Position numbers and translations under genes: made by a program. A stretch of DNA of 64,000 nt from Pedobacter suwonensis (lineage in GTDB: Bacteria > Bacteroidota > Bacteroidia > Sphingobacteriales > Sphingobacteriaceae), in the NCBI RefSeq assembly GCF_900111825.1, contig NZ_FOJM01000014.1, forward strand, positions 62,001-126,000. The letters are read 5' to 3'. Within the stretch, counting starts at the first letter, position 1. Each line of letters opens with the position of its first letter. Shown in pieces: positions 24,495 through 33,822 of the stretch. The notes under the pieces were generated by a model. The model ran no database searches. It saw nothing but the letters and a program-made list of their open reading frames with translations, and was not told the origin of the DNA.

Positions 24495-25555
24495 TGAAAG
24501 ACCTACTTACAGATTATCCAGAATGTCTTTACAACAGTGCTAAAGACCTCAACCTTGGGGCTATCTATCTACGTTATCTGGATCTCTCCATCCCGCCACT
24601 AATCACTATTTTCGAAATGGAAAGACCCGCTGTCCTTGCTTATAACCAGTTTCGTAAGATTATTGATAGTCTAGAAAGCCAACCTGATGATGAGTTTTCT
24701 TGTAAGGGATTATTTGTACTCGGGATTGCTCAGTTTGAAACGATGTTAAACGATCTGATGATCAAGATTCTTCAATTTTATCCGCAAAAGTTGTCCTTGC
24801 TGAAGGGTGTGTATAGTGACGAAAAGGCCCAAGGACTAGCAGTTAGCCAGGAACAATTGCTAAAAGGAGAAGTGATAAACCAGATTATTGAGGCTAGTGT
24901 AAACCGACTGGCTTATAGTAGTTTGGATAATTTTTTAAAACTCTTCACCAAACTTTTTGCAATTGACCCCAAAGATTTGAAATTGCCGCAAATTTTCGAT
25001 GAACTAATTGAAATTAAGGAAACCAGAAACCTGTTACTACATAACAACCTGGTCGTTAACGAGCTATACATAAGAAAGACTGCAGCCGTCAAAAGAAGTA
25101 TTGAGCCTGGTAAAAAATTAATTGTTAACAGAGATTATACATTAAAATCGTTGACTTTAATTACAGACCTTATTTACGCAATCATTCTTCAAGTGCGTGA
25201 AAAATATGGCCATTTTACAGTTTTGCCGCTTTTGAAAAAGCTTTTCGCATATAATTTTAAGAGTCCAATTATCAAATTTGAAGAATTCTGCACACTCAGT
25301 GATGACGACGATATTTATGATGGGCCATTCAATTTGCCTGTTGGGAGATCGAGTTCGGAAAATTTTTTCCTTGAGTTCTGGCAAGCGCAGAGAGATGGAA
25401 CTGCGCTTAACCGAGCTGCAATGGTGCACTTAGGCGGAAGCATAAGAAATTTGGCATTTTTAACTGAAGTTTTTGGTGAGCTCCGGTTCCCATATTGGCA
25501 GTATAGCATAACACCGAAAAAGACAAAAAGGATCCCTATATCGAAATTTTCTTAA
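24491..25555 (+). CDS. HEPN-motif protein, putative RNase toxin
   Basis: 354 residues, mostly helical. R179-N180-L-L-L-H184 in IKETRNLLLHNNLVV is the RNxxxH motif that forms the catalytic site of HEPN RNases; preceding helices (FVLGIAQFETMLNDLMIKIL) suit the HEPN bundle. The C-terminal third (about 230-354) is of unknown fold and ends in Lys-rich residues. It is coupled by overlap with the YozE-like gene upstream. HEPN toxins cut tRNA or other RNA in abortive-infection and toxin-antitoxin systems. The motif is visible; catalytic activity is inferred. Confidence 0.62.
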   Translation: MMKDLLTDYPECLYNSAKDLNLGAIYLRYLDLSIPPLITIFEMERPAVLAYNQFRKIIDSLESQPDDEFSCKGLFVLGIAQFETMLNDLMIKILQFYPQKLSLLKGVYSDEKAQGLAVSQEQLLKGEVINQIIEASVNRLAYSSLDNFLKLFTKLFAIDPKDLKLPQIFDELIEIKETRNLLLHNNLVVNELYIRKTAAVKRSIEPGKKLIVNRDYTLKSLTLITDLIYAIILQVREKYGHFTVLPLLKKLFAYNFKSPIIKFEEFCTLSDDDDIYDGPFNLPVGRSSSENFFLEFWQAQRDGTALNRAAMVHLGGSIRNLAFLTEVFGELRFPYWQYSITPKKTKRIPISKFS

Positions 25556-25752
25556 AAATGACGTCGGGCGAAACGTAGATTTTGACCATTCTTCAATGCA
25601 TATTTTATCGAAAAGGTGACGCATATAGTTTAGGATAAATTGACAGCTAATATAATTGCCAGAGGGGGTGATCCTAAAGGCGCGTCATTGAAAAAAATAT
25701 GTTATTTTGTGCATAAATAATTATATCAATAATGTACTAGATAGGGGCATAA

Positions 25753-26937
25753 ATGGACAAAAAATTCGCTACTCAGCAAAAATACTTCGATCTATTTACA
25801 AAGGATTTTTTGCCCAATCCTACTCCAAAATATCATGAGGTTGAACTCAAACGTGGAATTAAAACGGTTTACATCAAAGATTTTCCGATAGAATCCATAA
25901 AGCTAAAAAGATCACCATATATCGTCTTTATAATATTTGCAAAATTGCTTAATTTCAAATTTCTGGGAAGATGGGAAAAAACACTTTGGGAAATCCCTGT
26001 TTTATACAAAGGAATTCCGTTTATGCTTTCACACCGCAAATTCGGCTTTCAGTTTACATCATTTCAAAAGGGAGCAAACTTAACTAAATTAGCAAAGGAA
26101 GCTATCAAAAACATTGATAACGCAATTCCATTTGCAGAGCAATTATTTCAGGAGGAGATAAAGCAAAAGGTTATTGATGGAAGAATATCACTCTCCAATG
26201 AGTATAGACCTATAAAAGAGCGGTATGATTTCTTTAGAAGGAAGGCCGCAGCAATATACAAGAAAATGAACTTCCCTACTCCTACAGGCGACGCGTTAAG
26301 AGATTACGAAATGTTAATCATGCAGAATTTGTTAACGCCACCAGAAGCATCTTTCTATACTGTGGCCATGCTAGATGCTTTTTTCAGCCTACTAGAGCAT
26401 TCCCTAGTCCTAATCATTCCTTTTTTGAATCATGGGTTTCCCGAAAACAATAATCTGGAACAATTTATTGGAATGAATTGGAAAGGGAAGTACCAGTATG
26501 TATTTTCAAAATCTGACCCAAAAACAGTAGCTCACCAACTAAATGCCCTTATAGACATCAAAGAAGAATATCGAAACCCCATTTCACATGGTCATTTTCA
26601 TAAGAATGGGAATTCCTTTAATGTGCATATGGAAAATCTAGGTGCAATTCCTATGTCACTATCAAAAAACAGGGGTAATTTAAGTTATGGATTTAAATTG
26701 CCAGGTGATAAGGAATTTAAACAGATCTGCAATGTTCTGGACTGCTTTGATGACTTCATAGCAAAAAATAAGGAAACTAAATATGGGATACAATATATCA
26801 AAACTGGTTTTATAGTGGCTTTTGACAAGAGTTCCCATGAAAAATACATGGATGCGATGAGTTCGGAGAAAGCTTTCGGGAATTTTCTTGATTATACATC
26901 GTATCAAATTGAATCTTCCGCAAACATGGACTGGTAA
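25753..26937 (+). CDS. HEPN-motif protein paired with KAP NTPase
   Basis: 394 residues. R274-N275-P-I-S-H279 in IKEEYRNPISHGHFHKNG is a second, unrelated copy of the HEPN RNxxxH motif; the helices before it (about 195-260, LLEHSLVLIIPFLNHG) fit the HEPN bundle. The N-terminal 150 residues are alpha/beta (VELKRGIKTVYIKDFPIE, WEIPVLYKGIPFMLSH) and unassigned. The KAP NTPase gene starts 8 bp after its stop, so the two form an operon. An RNase effector gated by an NTPase sensor is the natural model. Confidence 0.58.
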   Translation: MDKKFATQQKYFDLFTKDFLPNPTPKYHEVELKRGIKTVYIKDFPIESIKLKRSPYIVFIIFAKLLNFKFLGRWEKTLWEIPVLYKGIPFMLSHRKFGFQFTSFQKGANLTKLAKEAIKNIDNAIPFAEQLFQEEIKQKVIDGRISLSNEYRPIKERYDFFRRKAAAIYKKMNFPTPTGDALRDYEMLIMQNLLTPPEASFYTVAMLDAFFSLLEHSLVLIIPFLNHGFPENNNLEQFIGMNWKGKYQYVFSKSDPKTVAHQLNALIDIKEEYRNPISHGHFHKNGNSFNVHMENLGAIPMSLSKNRGNLSYGFKLPGDKEFKQICNVLDCFDDFIAKNKETKYGIQYIKTGFIVAFDKSSHEKYMDAMSSEKAFGNFLDYTSYQIESSANMDW

Positions 26938-26945
26938 AAAATTAA

Positions 26946-28832
26946 ATGAAAGAGAAAATAGAAAACCCAGATATAACTCAGGATCTGATTATTGATTATT
27001 TGTATAAGCAAACAAACTATGCATTAATGCTTACTGCAAGCTGGGGAGCAGGAAAAACATATTTCCTAAAAAACCGAGTCTTTAGCAAAGTATTAGAAAC
27101 CGGTTACAAGCCCATAATTGTATCGCTGTTTGGCATAAGCTCTATGGAAGAGCTAAAAGATAAAATTTTCGTTTCGGTGTATCCATTAATTGAGAATAAA
27201 TACTTGAAAGCTGGATTTCCAATTGTAAAGCTGCTTATGAAGGCAGCAGATATTACAAAACTCTGGGGCGGAGAATTGCTTAGCCATCTTGCAGATGGTG
27301 CCGATGAAGCCAAAAACGAGCTAAAAACTCAACGATTTAATTTTCTGGCATTAGAAAAACTGCTTATTTGTTTTGATGATCTTGAGCGAATTGATGCAGA
27401 AATGCTCAAAGACAACTCGGTGCTTGGTTTTATTAATTCCTTGGTTGAGCAAAGCAATACCAAAGTTATTATCGTAGCAAATGAGGGAAAGCTTCCTCCA
27501 GACCTTTTTGGCGAAATAAAGGAAAAAACTATTGGCAACACCCTTCATTTCAGGCAAACTTTTTCGCCCACATTTGCCAACATAATTGAAAATCTGCAGA
27601 ATACAACCTCCCATTATAAAAGCTTCCTCCAAGAACACTGCAAAACTATCGAAAACCTGTTAAAATATGAAAATGAAAAAGACGTTAATTACCGTACGCT
27701 AAATTATCTTTTATCCTATTATGCACCTATTTTTCAGTTCATCAAATCAGAGCTTAAAAATGGAGAATGGAAAGATTACCAGGAAAAATTACTTTATAGT
27801 ACATTGAGGTTTAGTCTGATGATCTGCGTTGAATTTAAAAAAGGTCGCATTGAATATCACAAGAAACAGGGGCTTGAAAAAGGTATTGAGTATCAGATCA
27901 ACAGAATGTATGATGAGATAAAAAAGGACAGGATTGTTGAATATGGGGAGGAAACAATAAATAAGTATTTTCCAAATGAAGACTATGATTATTATGAAAG
28001 TATATTTGATTACCTGACAGGTGGCAATATATTCAATGGCACCACTTTCAAAAAAGAAGTCCAAACGAACTACAATATGGTGGATGAAAAAACCCCTCCT
28101 GCCTATAAAGTATTTAATCAGCTGGCAGCAGCTAATTATAAGAATCTTTCAGATAAGGACTTCATTTCTCTTAATAGACAGTTATTATCTTATGCAAAAC
28201 AAGGGGAATTTCTATTGCAAGATTACCTCACAGTGGCCTATCATGTAATGAGACACGAAAACGTTCTGAATTTAAAACCGGAAAAACTTGCTGAAGATCT
28301 AATCAAAGGGATGAAGAAAAGTCTCCCACGCCAAAAATATTCCCCAATGATCGATAAATATTTAGGCCTTTCAGCAGTTACACCAAATTATTTATCACTA
28401 AAAAAAATATCTGATTTTATTAAAAGTGCAAATAAGAAGCTTGGAGAAACTGGAGAGATCAATAAAGATAAACAGCTTGAAGATGAGTTTTTAAACAACT
28501 ACGATAGTTTACATGCTAAAATGCTTTCTGAGATTGACACAGCACATTATCAGGTCACACTCTCTGGATTAAGGCCAAGCCTATTTCTAAAAACATTTTT
28601 AAAAGTAGAAAATGCTAAGAAAAACAAAATAATTACGCTGTTTACAATTATCTATCATTGGAACAGGGGAAATGACACGGAAAAAGATCGCCGCTTCTTG
28701 CTCGACCTTAAAAACCTTATTGAGAAGTATAAGGAAGGAAAAAAATTCAGAAATTTGAGTGGAGAACTTCTCCTAGAACTTGACGAACAGGTAAATAAAA
28801 AACTAGAGTCGCGAATCAGCTATTCTCAATAA
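26946..28832 (+). CDS. KAP-family P-loop NTPase
   Basis: 628 residues with an N-terminal NTPase domain: Walker A at S32-W-G-A-G-K37-T38 (MLTASWGAGKTYFLKNRVF), KAP-type LFGISSMEELKDKIF near 62-76, Walker B at about 139-147 (LLICFDDLERID) and a sensor segment VIIVANEGKL (174-183). The C-terminal 400 residues are helical and charged, a likely sensing or partner domain. No transmembrane segment is evident, unlike many KAP NTPases. It directly follows the HEPN gene. KAP NTPases appear in antiphage systems as ATP-driven sensors or assemblers. Confidence 0.85.
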   Translation: MKEKIENPDITQDLIIDYLYKQTNYALMLTASWGAGKTYFLKNRVFSKVLETGYKPIIVSLFGISSMEELKDKIFVSVYPLIENKYLKAGFPIVKLLMKAADITKLWGGELLSHLADGADEAKNELKTQRFNFLALEKLLICFDDLERIDAEMLKDNSVLGFINSLVEQSNTKVIIVANEGKLPPDLFGEIKEKTIGNTLHFRQTFSPTFANIIENLQNTTSHYKSFLQEHCKTIENLLKYENEKDVNYRTLNYLLSYYAPIFQFIKSELKNGEWKDYQEKLLYSTLRFSLMICVEFKKGRIEYHKKQGLEKGIEYQINRMYDEIKKDRIVEYGEETINKYFPNEDYDYYESIFDYLTGGNIFNGTTFKKEVQTNYNMVDEKTPPAYKVFNQLAAANYKNLSDKDFISLNRQLLSYAKQGEFLLQDYLTVAYHVMRHENVLNLKPEKLAEDLIKGMKKSLPRQKYSPMIDKYLGLSAVTPNYLSLKKISDFIKSANKKLGETGEINKDKQLEDEFLNNYDSLHAKMLSEIDTAHYQVTLSGLRPSLFLKTFLKVENAKKNKIITLFTIIYHWNRGNDTEKDRRFLLDLKNLIEKYKEGKKFRNLSGELLLELDEQVNKKLESRISYSQ

Positions 28833-29127
28833 CTATTGGCATTGATTGTATGATGTTTATGTTATTTTTTATAACATAACTTGAAAACTTGTTGTAATTA
28901 CCTATCAGAATTAATTAATATGCATTATTTGCAGATAGGTTAATAATTTTAATTCTTTAATATATTTTTAATCTTATTTTGTCTCAAAAAATCCCTAACC
29001 TGAATGAAAAACAATCCATTACGCTACAAATTTCACCAAAAGTGGCGAAGAATAACTCGGTTCGTTAATCGGATGTAAAAACACCATACTTCACCAAACT
29101 ACGGTCAAAAATCATCAGCACGGGATT
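28833..29127. other. AT-rich gap between convergent NTPase genes
   Basis: 295 bp, very AT-rich, between the convergent KAP and YobI-like genes. I see no gene and no strong GC hairpin; short T-rich tracts could end transcripts from either side. Confidence 0.5.
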
Positions 29128-32100
29128 CTAATTATGATTGGCAAAAACCCTAAAAAGACACTCATCTTTCTTATCAACTTCAAATCTATGTATCAACTTT
29201 CTTCTCTCCAGCACTCTGAAAAGCCAATCATGATATGGCGTGCGTTGAAATTTTGGCTTGTGCCTTTTGTGAAATAATTCGGGGTAATCGCCTTTGAGTT
29301 CTGTTATCAGTGCAACTACCTGATCGTTAGAAAGTGTATCTGATCTTTCGTTGAGAAGCTTGATGCGGTTCTCTGCTGAAGATGAAGACTTAAACATACT
29401 TTCCATCACAGCAAAAGTTACTGGTACATTTCCCATATCACAAATTAAATTGCAGGAAAGATTAGAAATCTCTCTGTTCGACACAATGGTATCCTCATCC
29501 AATAAATTATAGAGCACAAGTTTGTTTTCTACTGTAAAGGTGGTTGATTTTAAAAGCTTAACGATATCCTGTTCGTCCACATCATAAGAGGTACCAAATG
29601 TTTTATAAGAAACCTGTCTAACTTCTAAAAGAGTAATGTGCAGGTCCGGAAAATCCTTCTTTAATCTATCGTAGTTTATTTGGGTCATTAATACTGCGCC
29701 ACTCTTTACCAACCACTCGATCTTATCTCTGGTCATCCCTGTAGTTACCAGTTTAGTGATAGCTAGCCTCTGTGCTTTAAACAATGCCTTGTAAGCCTCA
29801 ATATCAAGCTCATTGATAGCAAGTAGCGTTTCTATGAAGGTTTTAACAAACTCCTGTGATCGGGAAGGTGCATCTAACATTTTTGTTTTCGACAATTCTT
29901 GATAATTCTCTTCTGCATCCAAAAACATCAGAAGCGTTTCATCTAATTCTTTCATTTGACCCTCCTCGGCATCCGGGAGCTGATCATAGTAGGTAAATAC
30001 ATTTTCCCAAGAAGGGAAAACCTCACTATAGTCCATAACTTCCTTCCTGATCTCGAGTTCATCAATAGCCGCCAAATCACTAATCTCAACAAATCCTCTT
30101 TGTATGACCTCTGATTTTAAGTCGAAAATTAGGTTTTCATCATTCAAAAGTGCAACCATTTGTTCTTCTTCCTCTTTATTTTGAGAAAGTTTAAGCAATA
30201 CGTTCTGCACATATTCATTTACATTTGCAGTAATATAATCGTGAAGATTTTCTGCCATAGAAACCATTATTGAAGTGTAATTAGCATTTGATTCCAATCC
30301 TATTTCTGAATGTCCCTTTTCTTTAAGCATTTGAACGATATTGACCTCATTTAATTCATAAAGATCATGCTCGTAAACAAAATCAAACAATGTCTGACTA
30401 TTTTGGTTAGGAGGATCAATGGCTATAAATTTTACATTAAGTTTTTCAAGCAAACCCTTTGCTGGATTTACCTCAGCATCCCCAATAAAAAGTGAGAGAA
30501 AATTTGATCTTTTTGCAATATATTTTGCCATATCTCCCTTTAGTGCTGCAACAATATCCAACCCTGCATCAATGGTTAAAAATTTCAAATATTTATCCAT
30601 TTTGCCAGCAGGATAATTACTCTTGGTTTCTAAAAAAATCCAAAAACCCAGCCAGGCTTTGGCTAGTTGCTTGATAAATAAACCCGCATGCTCAGGTCGC
30701 TTTTGCACAAATTCATCAATAAAAGAATTGGTTTGGGTTCGCCCCTCACTTAGGAGTTGGAGAATAGCCTGACATTTTGCTAAAACCTGGTCTCCTGCAT
30801 TTAGCAGGTAGACAACCAAATCAAGATTGAGAATCACTTCTCTTTTAAAATATTTAACATCAAGTTTTTTAACTACATAATCAGCATGTGTAAGCTGATG
30901 TTCAACCGGTAGCGCTGAACCACTTTTGATTTTTCGCTCAAAAACTGAATCCTCCGCAGTCATATTTACTTCATGAAAAAGCGAAATGTAATCATCATAA
31001 TGTTCGTCGATATAGCCGTTGATCAACAAATTTCTAATTAACTGATTTTCGCCAAATGGTTTCAGGTATGGGTCAATTTCTATACGCTCAAATATTTCAC
31101 TGATACTCCAGTTTGCAATTGTATTTTTTTCGCTCCTTAATTCATCAATCTCCTTTTTGAGCTGTTCGATGGCACCACCATTTTTTTGGTCTATTAACTG
31201 CTTTCGCTGTTTAAAGCTTTTATTCTTGTCAACTAAACGTTCTAATTCGGCAAATGAAAATCTTTCGTCTTTAGTGTGTTCATGATATGTACTGCCGGAA
31301 TAGTGGTTGAAATAATAATAAGTAAATGAGTTAAGCTTGGATAGTTCTTCAAATGCGGCTGGAGCTACGAGTTGGGCAAATGTTTTTTTACCTCCAGCTT
31401 TAACACTTGCAGCATCTGGAAATTTGACTTGTAAGGCATTTACGTACACTCCGATTAGCTCATTTAAGTCCTTAAACTTTAACTCTTCAAGTACTTTTAC
31501 CTCTCCTACCTTAGCCACAATCTGTTCATCGAGATTTTTTATGAGTTCTTCGATATATCCCGCTTTATTTGCGATGAATTTGTACAATTTACCTTTTCTG
31601 CTATGTAGTTTTCCAAAATCCTCTGGGCAAATATTTTTGTAAGCGATCATAGCGAAAAGTTTATCCTGTAAAAGAACCTGCGAAAGGCTTGTCCGATAAA
31701 GCTGGTATTCATGAAAAATATTAATCAAAAGCCGCATATCTATATCATCGATGAAGGTTACTACATCTTCGGTAAACTCTTTTGATAGCACATTTTCAAG
31801 ACCGGCACCTGAAATCAATTTCGCCAGTTGTTCGCCTGCATTTGAAGGGTTAATGAAAGGAATTACTGGAATGATATACTCAAAGAACTTAACTCTTTCA
31901 TTCTTATCCTCAAATATTTCATCCCTTATCGCATATAGAAACACAATTTCCTTATGATTTTTGCGGGACTTGATGGAAAGCGAATTGTTTAAAAGCGTAT
32001 TTAGCTCACGAAGTTTGGAAAAGATATCTGTACTTTCAAATCGGTCAAGATCTTCAATAATGACCAGGTTAAAAGGTGTCCTCTCAAAAAAATATAGGAT

Positions 32101-33003
32101 TTCTTCCAGGTGCTCATTAAAAACAGATTTGTCCAGCTTGTCGCCAAGTTCTAGTTCACCTTTAATGGTAACCTTATTAATTTTTGAATTACCAAGCAAC
32201 CTGATAATACTTTTTGCTGTGAGGCCAATTCCAACAAAAAACACCATGAATATCGGAAATGCCGAATAATCCAACGGGAGTTTCCAATGCCAGCTTGCGG
32301 GATTAATCCGATTAATATAATCAAATTTAAAAAGTAGCAGTGCGCTGGTGATCCATAAAATTAATGCACCAGCAATTGAATAAATATGTCGATCAGTAAT
32401 ATTGGTGATTCTTTTAAAACGAGAATCGGGAATGTCAGATGGCTTGACATGATAGAAAATCTGTTGCAGGATACTGATCTCAAGCAAACGCTCAAGTTCT
32501 TCTTTTTTGTCTTTAATGTGTCCTTTGTTCAAAGATTTCTTTTTCGTCCTTTGCTTTTTTCCTTTCACAGGGCTGAGGACTGAACCATTTGCTGTTGGGA
32601 TTTCTACAATTTCTTCATCAAGTGTTTCTTCTAAATCTGCAACTTCCTTAGCAACATCGCCAAATGAGGCAAGGGAAATCCGAAGGTATTCATATTCCTT
32701 ATGCTGGGATTCAAAGGTATTGATAATCGTACTTTTCCCTGAACCGTAGCTTCCTGTCAGCGCAATATTGGTAATCTTTGGTTCATCAATTGTGAGTTTT
32801 AATAAATCAAGGTAGGGCTTAACCCGTTCTAAATCTTTAGGATCAGTTAAAACTTTTGGAGCTAGCGAAATTACATTTTGCGGAGTTTCAGTGTTACTAC
32901 TTGGTTGCACCTGCGTTGAACTGTGTGAAGTGGTTTGTTGAGCGTTATCCATTTCTGACTTTGCATAATCCCTTATGATCATGCTCCAACGTCTAAAATA
33001 CAA
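29128..33003 (-). CDS. YobI-type membrane P-loop NTPase
   Basis: 1291 residues. A Ser/Thr/Gln-rich N-terminus (18-45) precedes an NTPase with Walker A G84-SYGSGK90-ST and Walker B IIEDLDR (315-321). Two transmembrane helices (about 208-226 and 248-266) are inserted between them, the YobI/KAP arrangement that places the ATPase at the membrane. The long C-terminal part (about 400-1291) is a helical repeat region without recognised motifs and probably senses a target. An alternative start at Met18 is possible. It faces the KAP gene convergently and may be an independent defence gene. Confidence 0.8.
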   Translation of the reverse strand: MYFRRWSMIIRDYAKSEMDNAQQTTSHSSTQVQPSSNTETPQNVISLAPKVLTDPKDLERVKPYLDLLKLTIDEPKITNIALTGSYGSGKSTIINTFESQHKEYEYLRISLASFGDVAKEVADLEETLDEEIVEIPTANGSVLSPVKGKKQRTKKKSLNKGHIKDKKEELERLLEISILQQIFYHVKPSDIPDSRFKRITNITDRHIYSIAGALILWITSALLLFKFDYINRINPASWHWKLPLDYSAFPIFMVFFVGIGLTAKSIIRLLGNSKINKVTIKGELELGDKLDKSVFNEHLEEILYFFERTPFNLVIIEDLDRFESTDIFSKLRELNTLLNNSLSIKSRKNHKEIVFLYAIRDEIFEDKNERVKFFEYIIPVIPFINPSNAGEQLAKLISGAGLENVLSKEFTEDVVTFIDDIDMRLLINIFHEYQLYRTSLSQVLLQDKLFAMIAYKNICPEDFGKLHSRKGKLYKFIANKAGYIEELIKNLDEQIVAKVGEVKVLEELKFKDLNELIGVYVNALQVKFPDAASVKAGGKKTFAQLVAPAAFEELSKLNSFTYYYFNHYSGSTYHEHTKDERFSFAELERLVDKNKSFKQRKQLIDQKNGGAIEQLKKEIDELRSEKNTIANWSISEIFERIEIDPYLKPFGENQLIRNLLINGYIDEHYDDYISLFHEVNMTAEDSVFERKIKSGSALPVEHQLTHADYVVKKLDVKYFKREVILNLDLVVYLLNAGDQVLAKCQAILQLLSEGRTQTNSFIDEFVQKRPEHAGLFIKQLAKAWLGFWIFLETKSNYPAGKMDKYLKFLTIDAGLDIVAALKGDMAKYIAKRSNFLSLFIGDAEVNPAKGLLEKLNVKFIAIDPPNQNSQTLFDFVYEHDLYELNEVNIVQMLKEKGHSEIGLESNANYTSIMVSMAENLHDYITANVNEYVQNVLLKLSQNKEEEEQMVALLNDENLIFDLKSEVIQRGFVEISDLAAIDELEIRKEVMDYSEVFPSWENVFTYYDQLPDAEEGQMKELDETLLMFLDAEENYQELSKTKMLDAPSRSQEFVKTFIETLLAINELDIEAYKALFKAQRLAITKLVTTGMTRDKIEWLVKSGAVLMTQINYDRLKKDFPDLHITLLEVRQVSYKTFGTSYDVDEQDIVKLLKSTTFTVENKLVLYNLLDEDTIVSNREISNLSCNLICDMGNVPVTFAVMESMFKSSSSAENRIKLLNERSDTLSNDQVVALITELKGDYPELFHKRHKPKFQRTPYHDWLFRVLERRKLIHRFEVDKKDECLFRVFANHN

Positions 33004-33162
33004 AATAAATTATAGCTACTCTTATGACTGCGTATTTTCATATATTTCAATAAAAATTTAGCGAAATCGCCACTTAAACTACTCTTTCAAATGCATTGAA
33101 AAATTATTATATGCGTATAATTTTAGAACCATTAAAATACTAAAATAAATAGCAAATATTGT

Positions 33163-33170
33163 TACCTTTG
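33163..33170 (+). promoter_or_regulatory. Bacteroidota -7 element (TACCTTTG)
   Basis: TACCTTTG fits the Bacteroidota -7 consensus TAnnTTTG, about 120 bp before the Panacea gene. No clear TTTG element is seen at -33, so this is a moderate prediction. Confidence 0.35.
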
Positions 33171-33289
33171 TAATCCTTTTCAAATTGCGTTACAAAACAT
33201 TATCTCTAATAAATATGTTAGTAACTTATTTGAGATATTTACATATCAGGTTTTAAAGAACTTATCTTTAAATAATAAACTCGGCCATC

Positions 33290-33817
33290 ATGAATAAAAT
33301 TCCAGCGTTTGATTATGTAGTACACCAACTGCAAAATTGGTATCTTGAAAATGGTGGAAACATGGAAAATAATGATTTATCTAAGTTAAAGATAACGAAA
33401 TTGCTTTTTTTTACATGTGCCGCATCAGCTTCTTCAGATCAAGCTGGGTTACTTTCTCATTTCGACAATTTCTATGCACTACCTTATGGGCATGTTGAAA
33501 GTGACATTCAGGACAAAATGGATATGTCAGTATTTTTCAACATTTCAAAAACTCAACTGACATATAAGACAGCAGGAAGGATGTACGAGGCCGAAAATCT
33601 AAGCTTAGAGATAAAAGAAATAATTGACCATGCAATCGAAAAGTTGAAAAATATAAATTACAATTTAATTAAGCTGACAGCTTTTGAATTGGTCGACCTA
33701 AGCCACATGTGGCAGTCATGGAAGAGTGTATTCTCGCTTGCTCAACAAAACGGAAGGTATTCCATGAAAATTCCAGTAGAAATGATAATGGCCGAGCCGA
33801 AAATTTTTAAGTTATAG
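33290..33817 (+). CDS. Panacea (SocA-like) antitoxin-type protein
   Basis: 175 residues matching the Panacea/SocA domain: LSKLKITKLLFFTCA (30-44), a SHFDNFYALPYGHVESDIQ segment (56-74) as in the family's yGPv-type turn, and a C-terminal FELVDLSHMWQSWKSVFSLA. Panacea proteins are promiscuous antitoxins encoded next to very different toxins. The downstream gene starts 5 bp after this stop, so this protein would neutralise or chaperone the large membrane protein. No own DNA-binding domain is evident. Confidence 0.72.
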   Translation: MNKIPAFDYVVHQLQNWYLENGGNMENNDLSKLKITKLLFFTCAASASSDQAGLLSHFDNFYALPYGHVESDIQDKMDMSVFFNISKTQLTYKTAGRMYEAENLSLEIKEIIDHAIEKLKNINYNLIKLTAFELVDLSHMWQSWKSVFSLAQQNGRYSMKIPVEMIMAEPKIFKL

Positions 33818-33822
33818 TTTAA

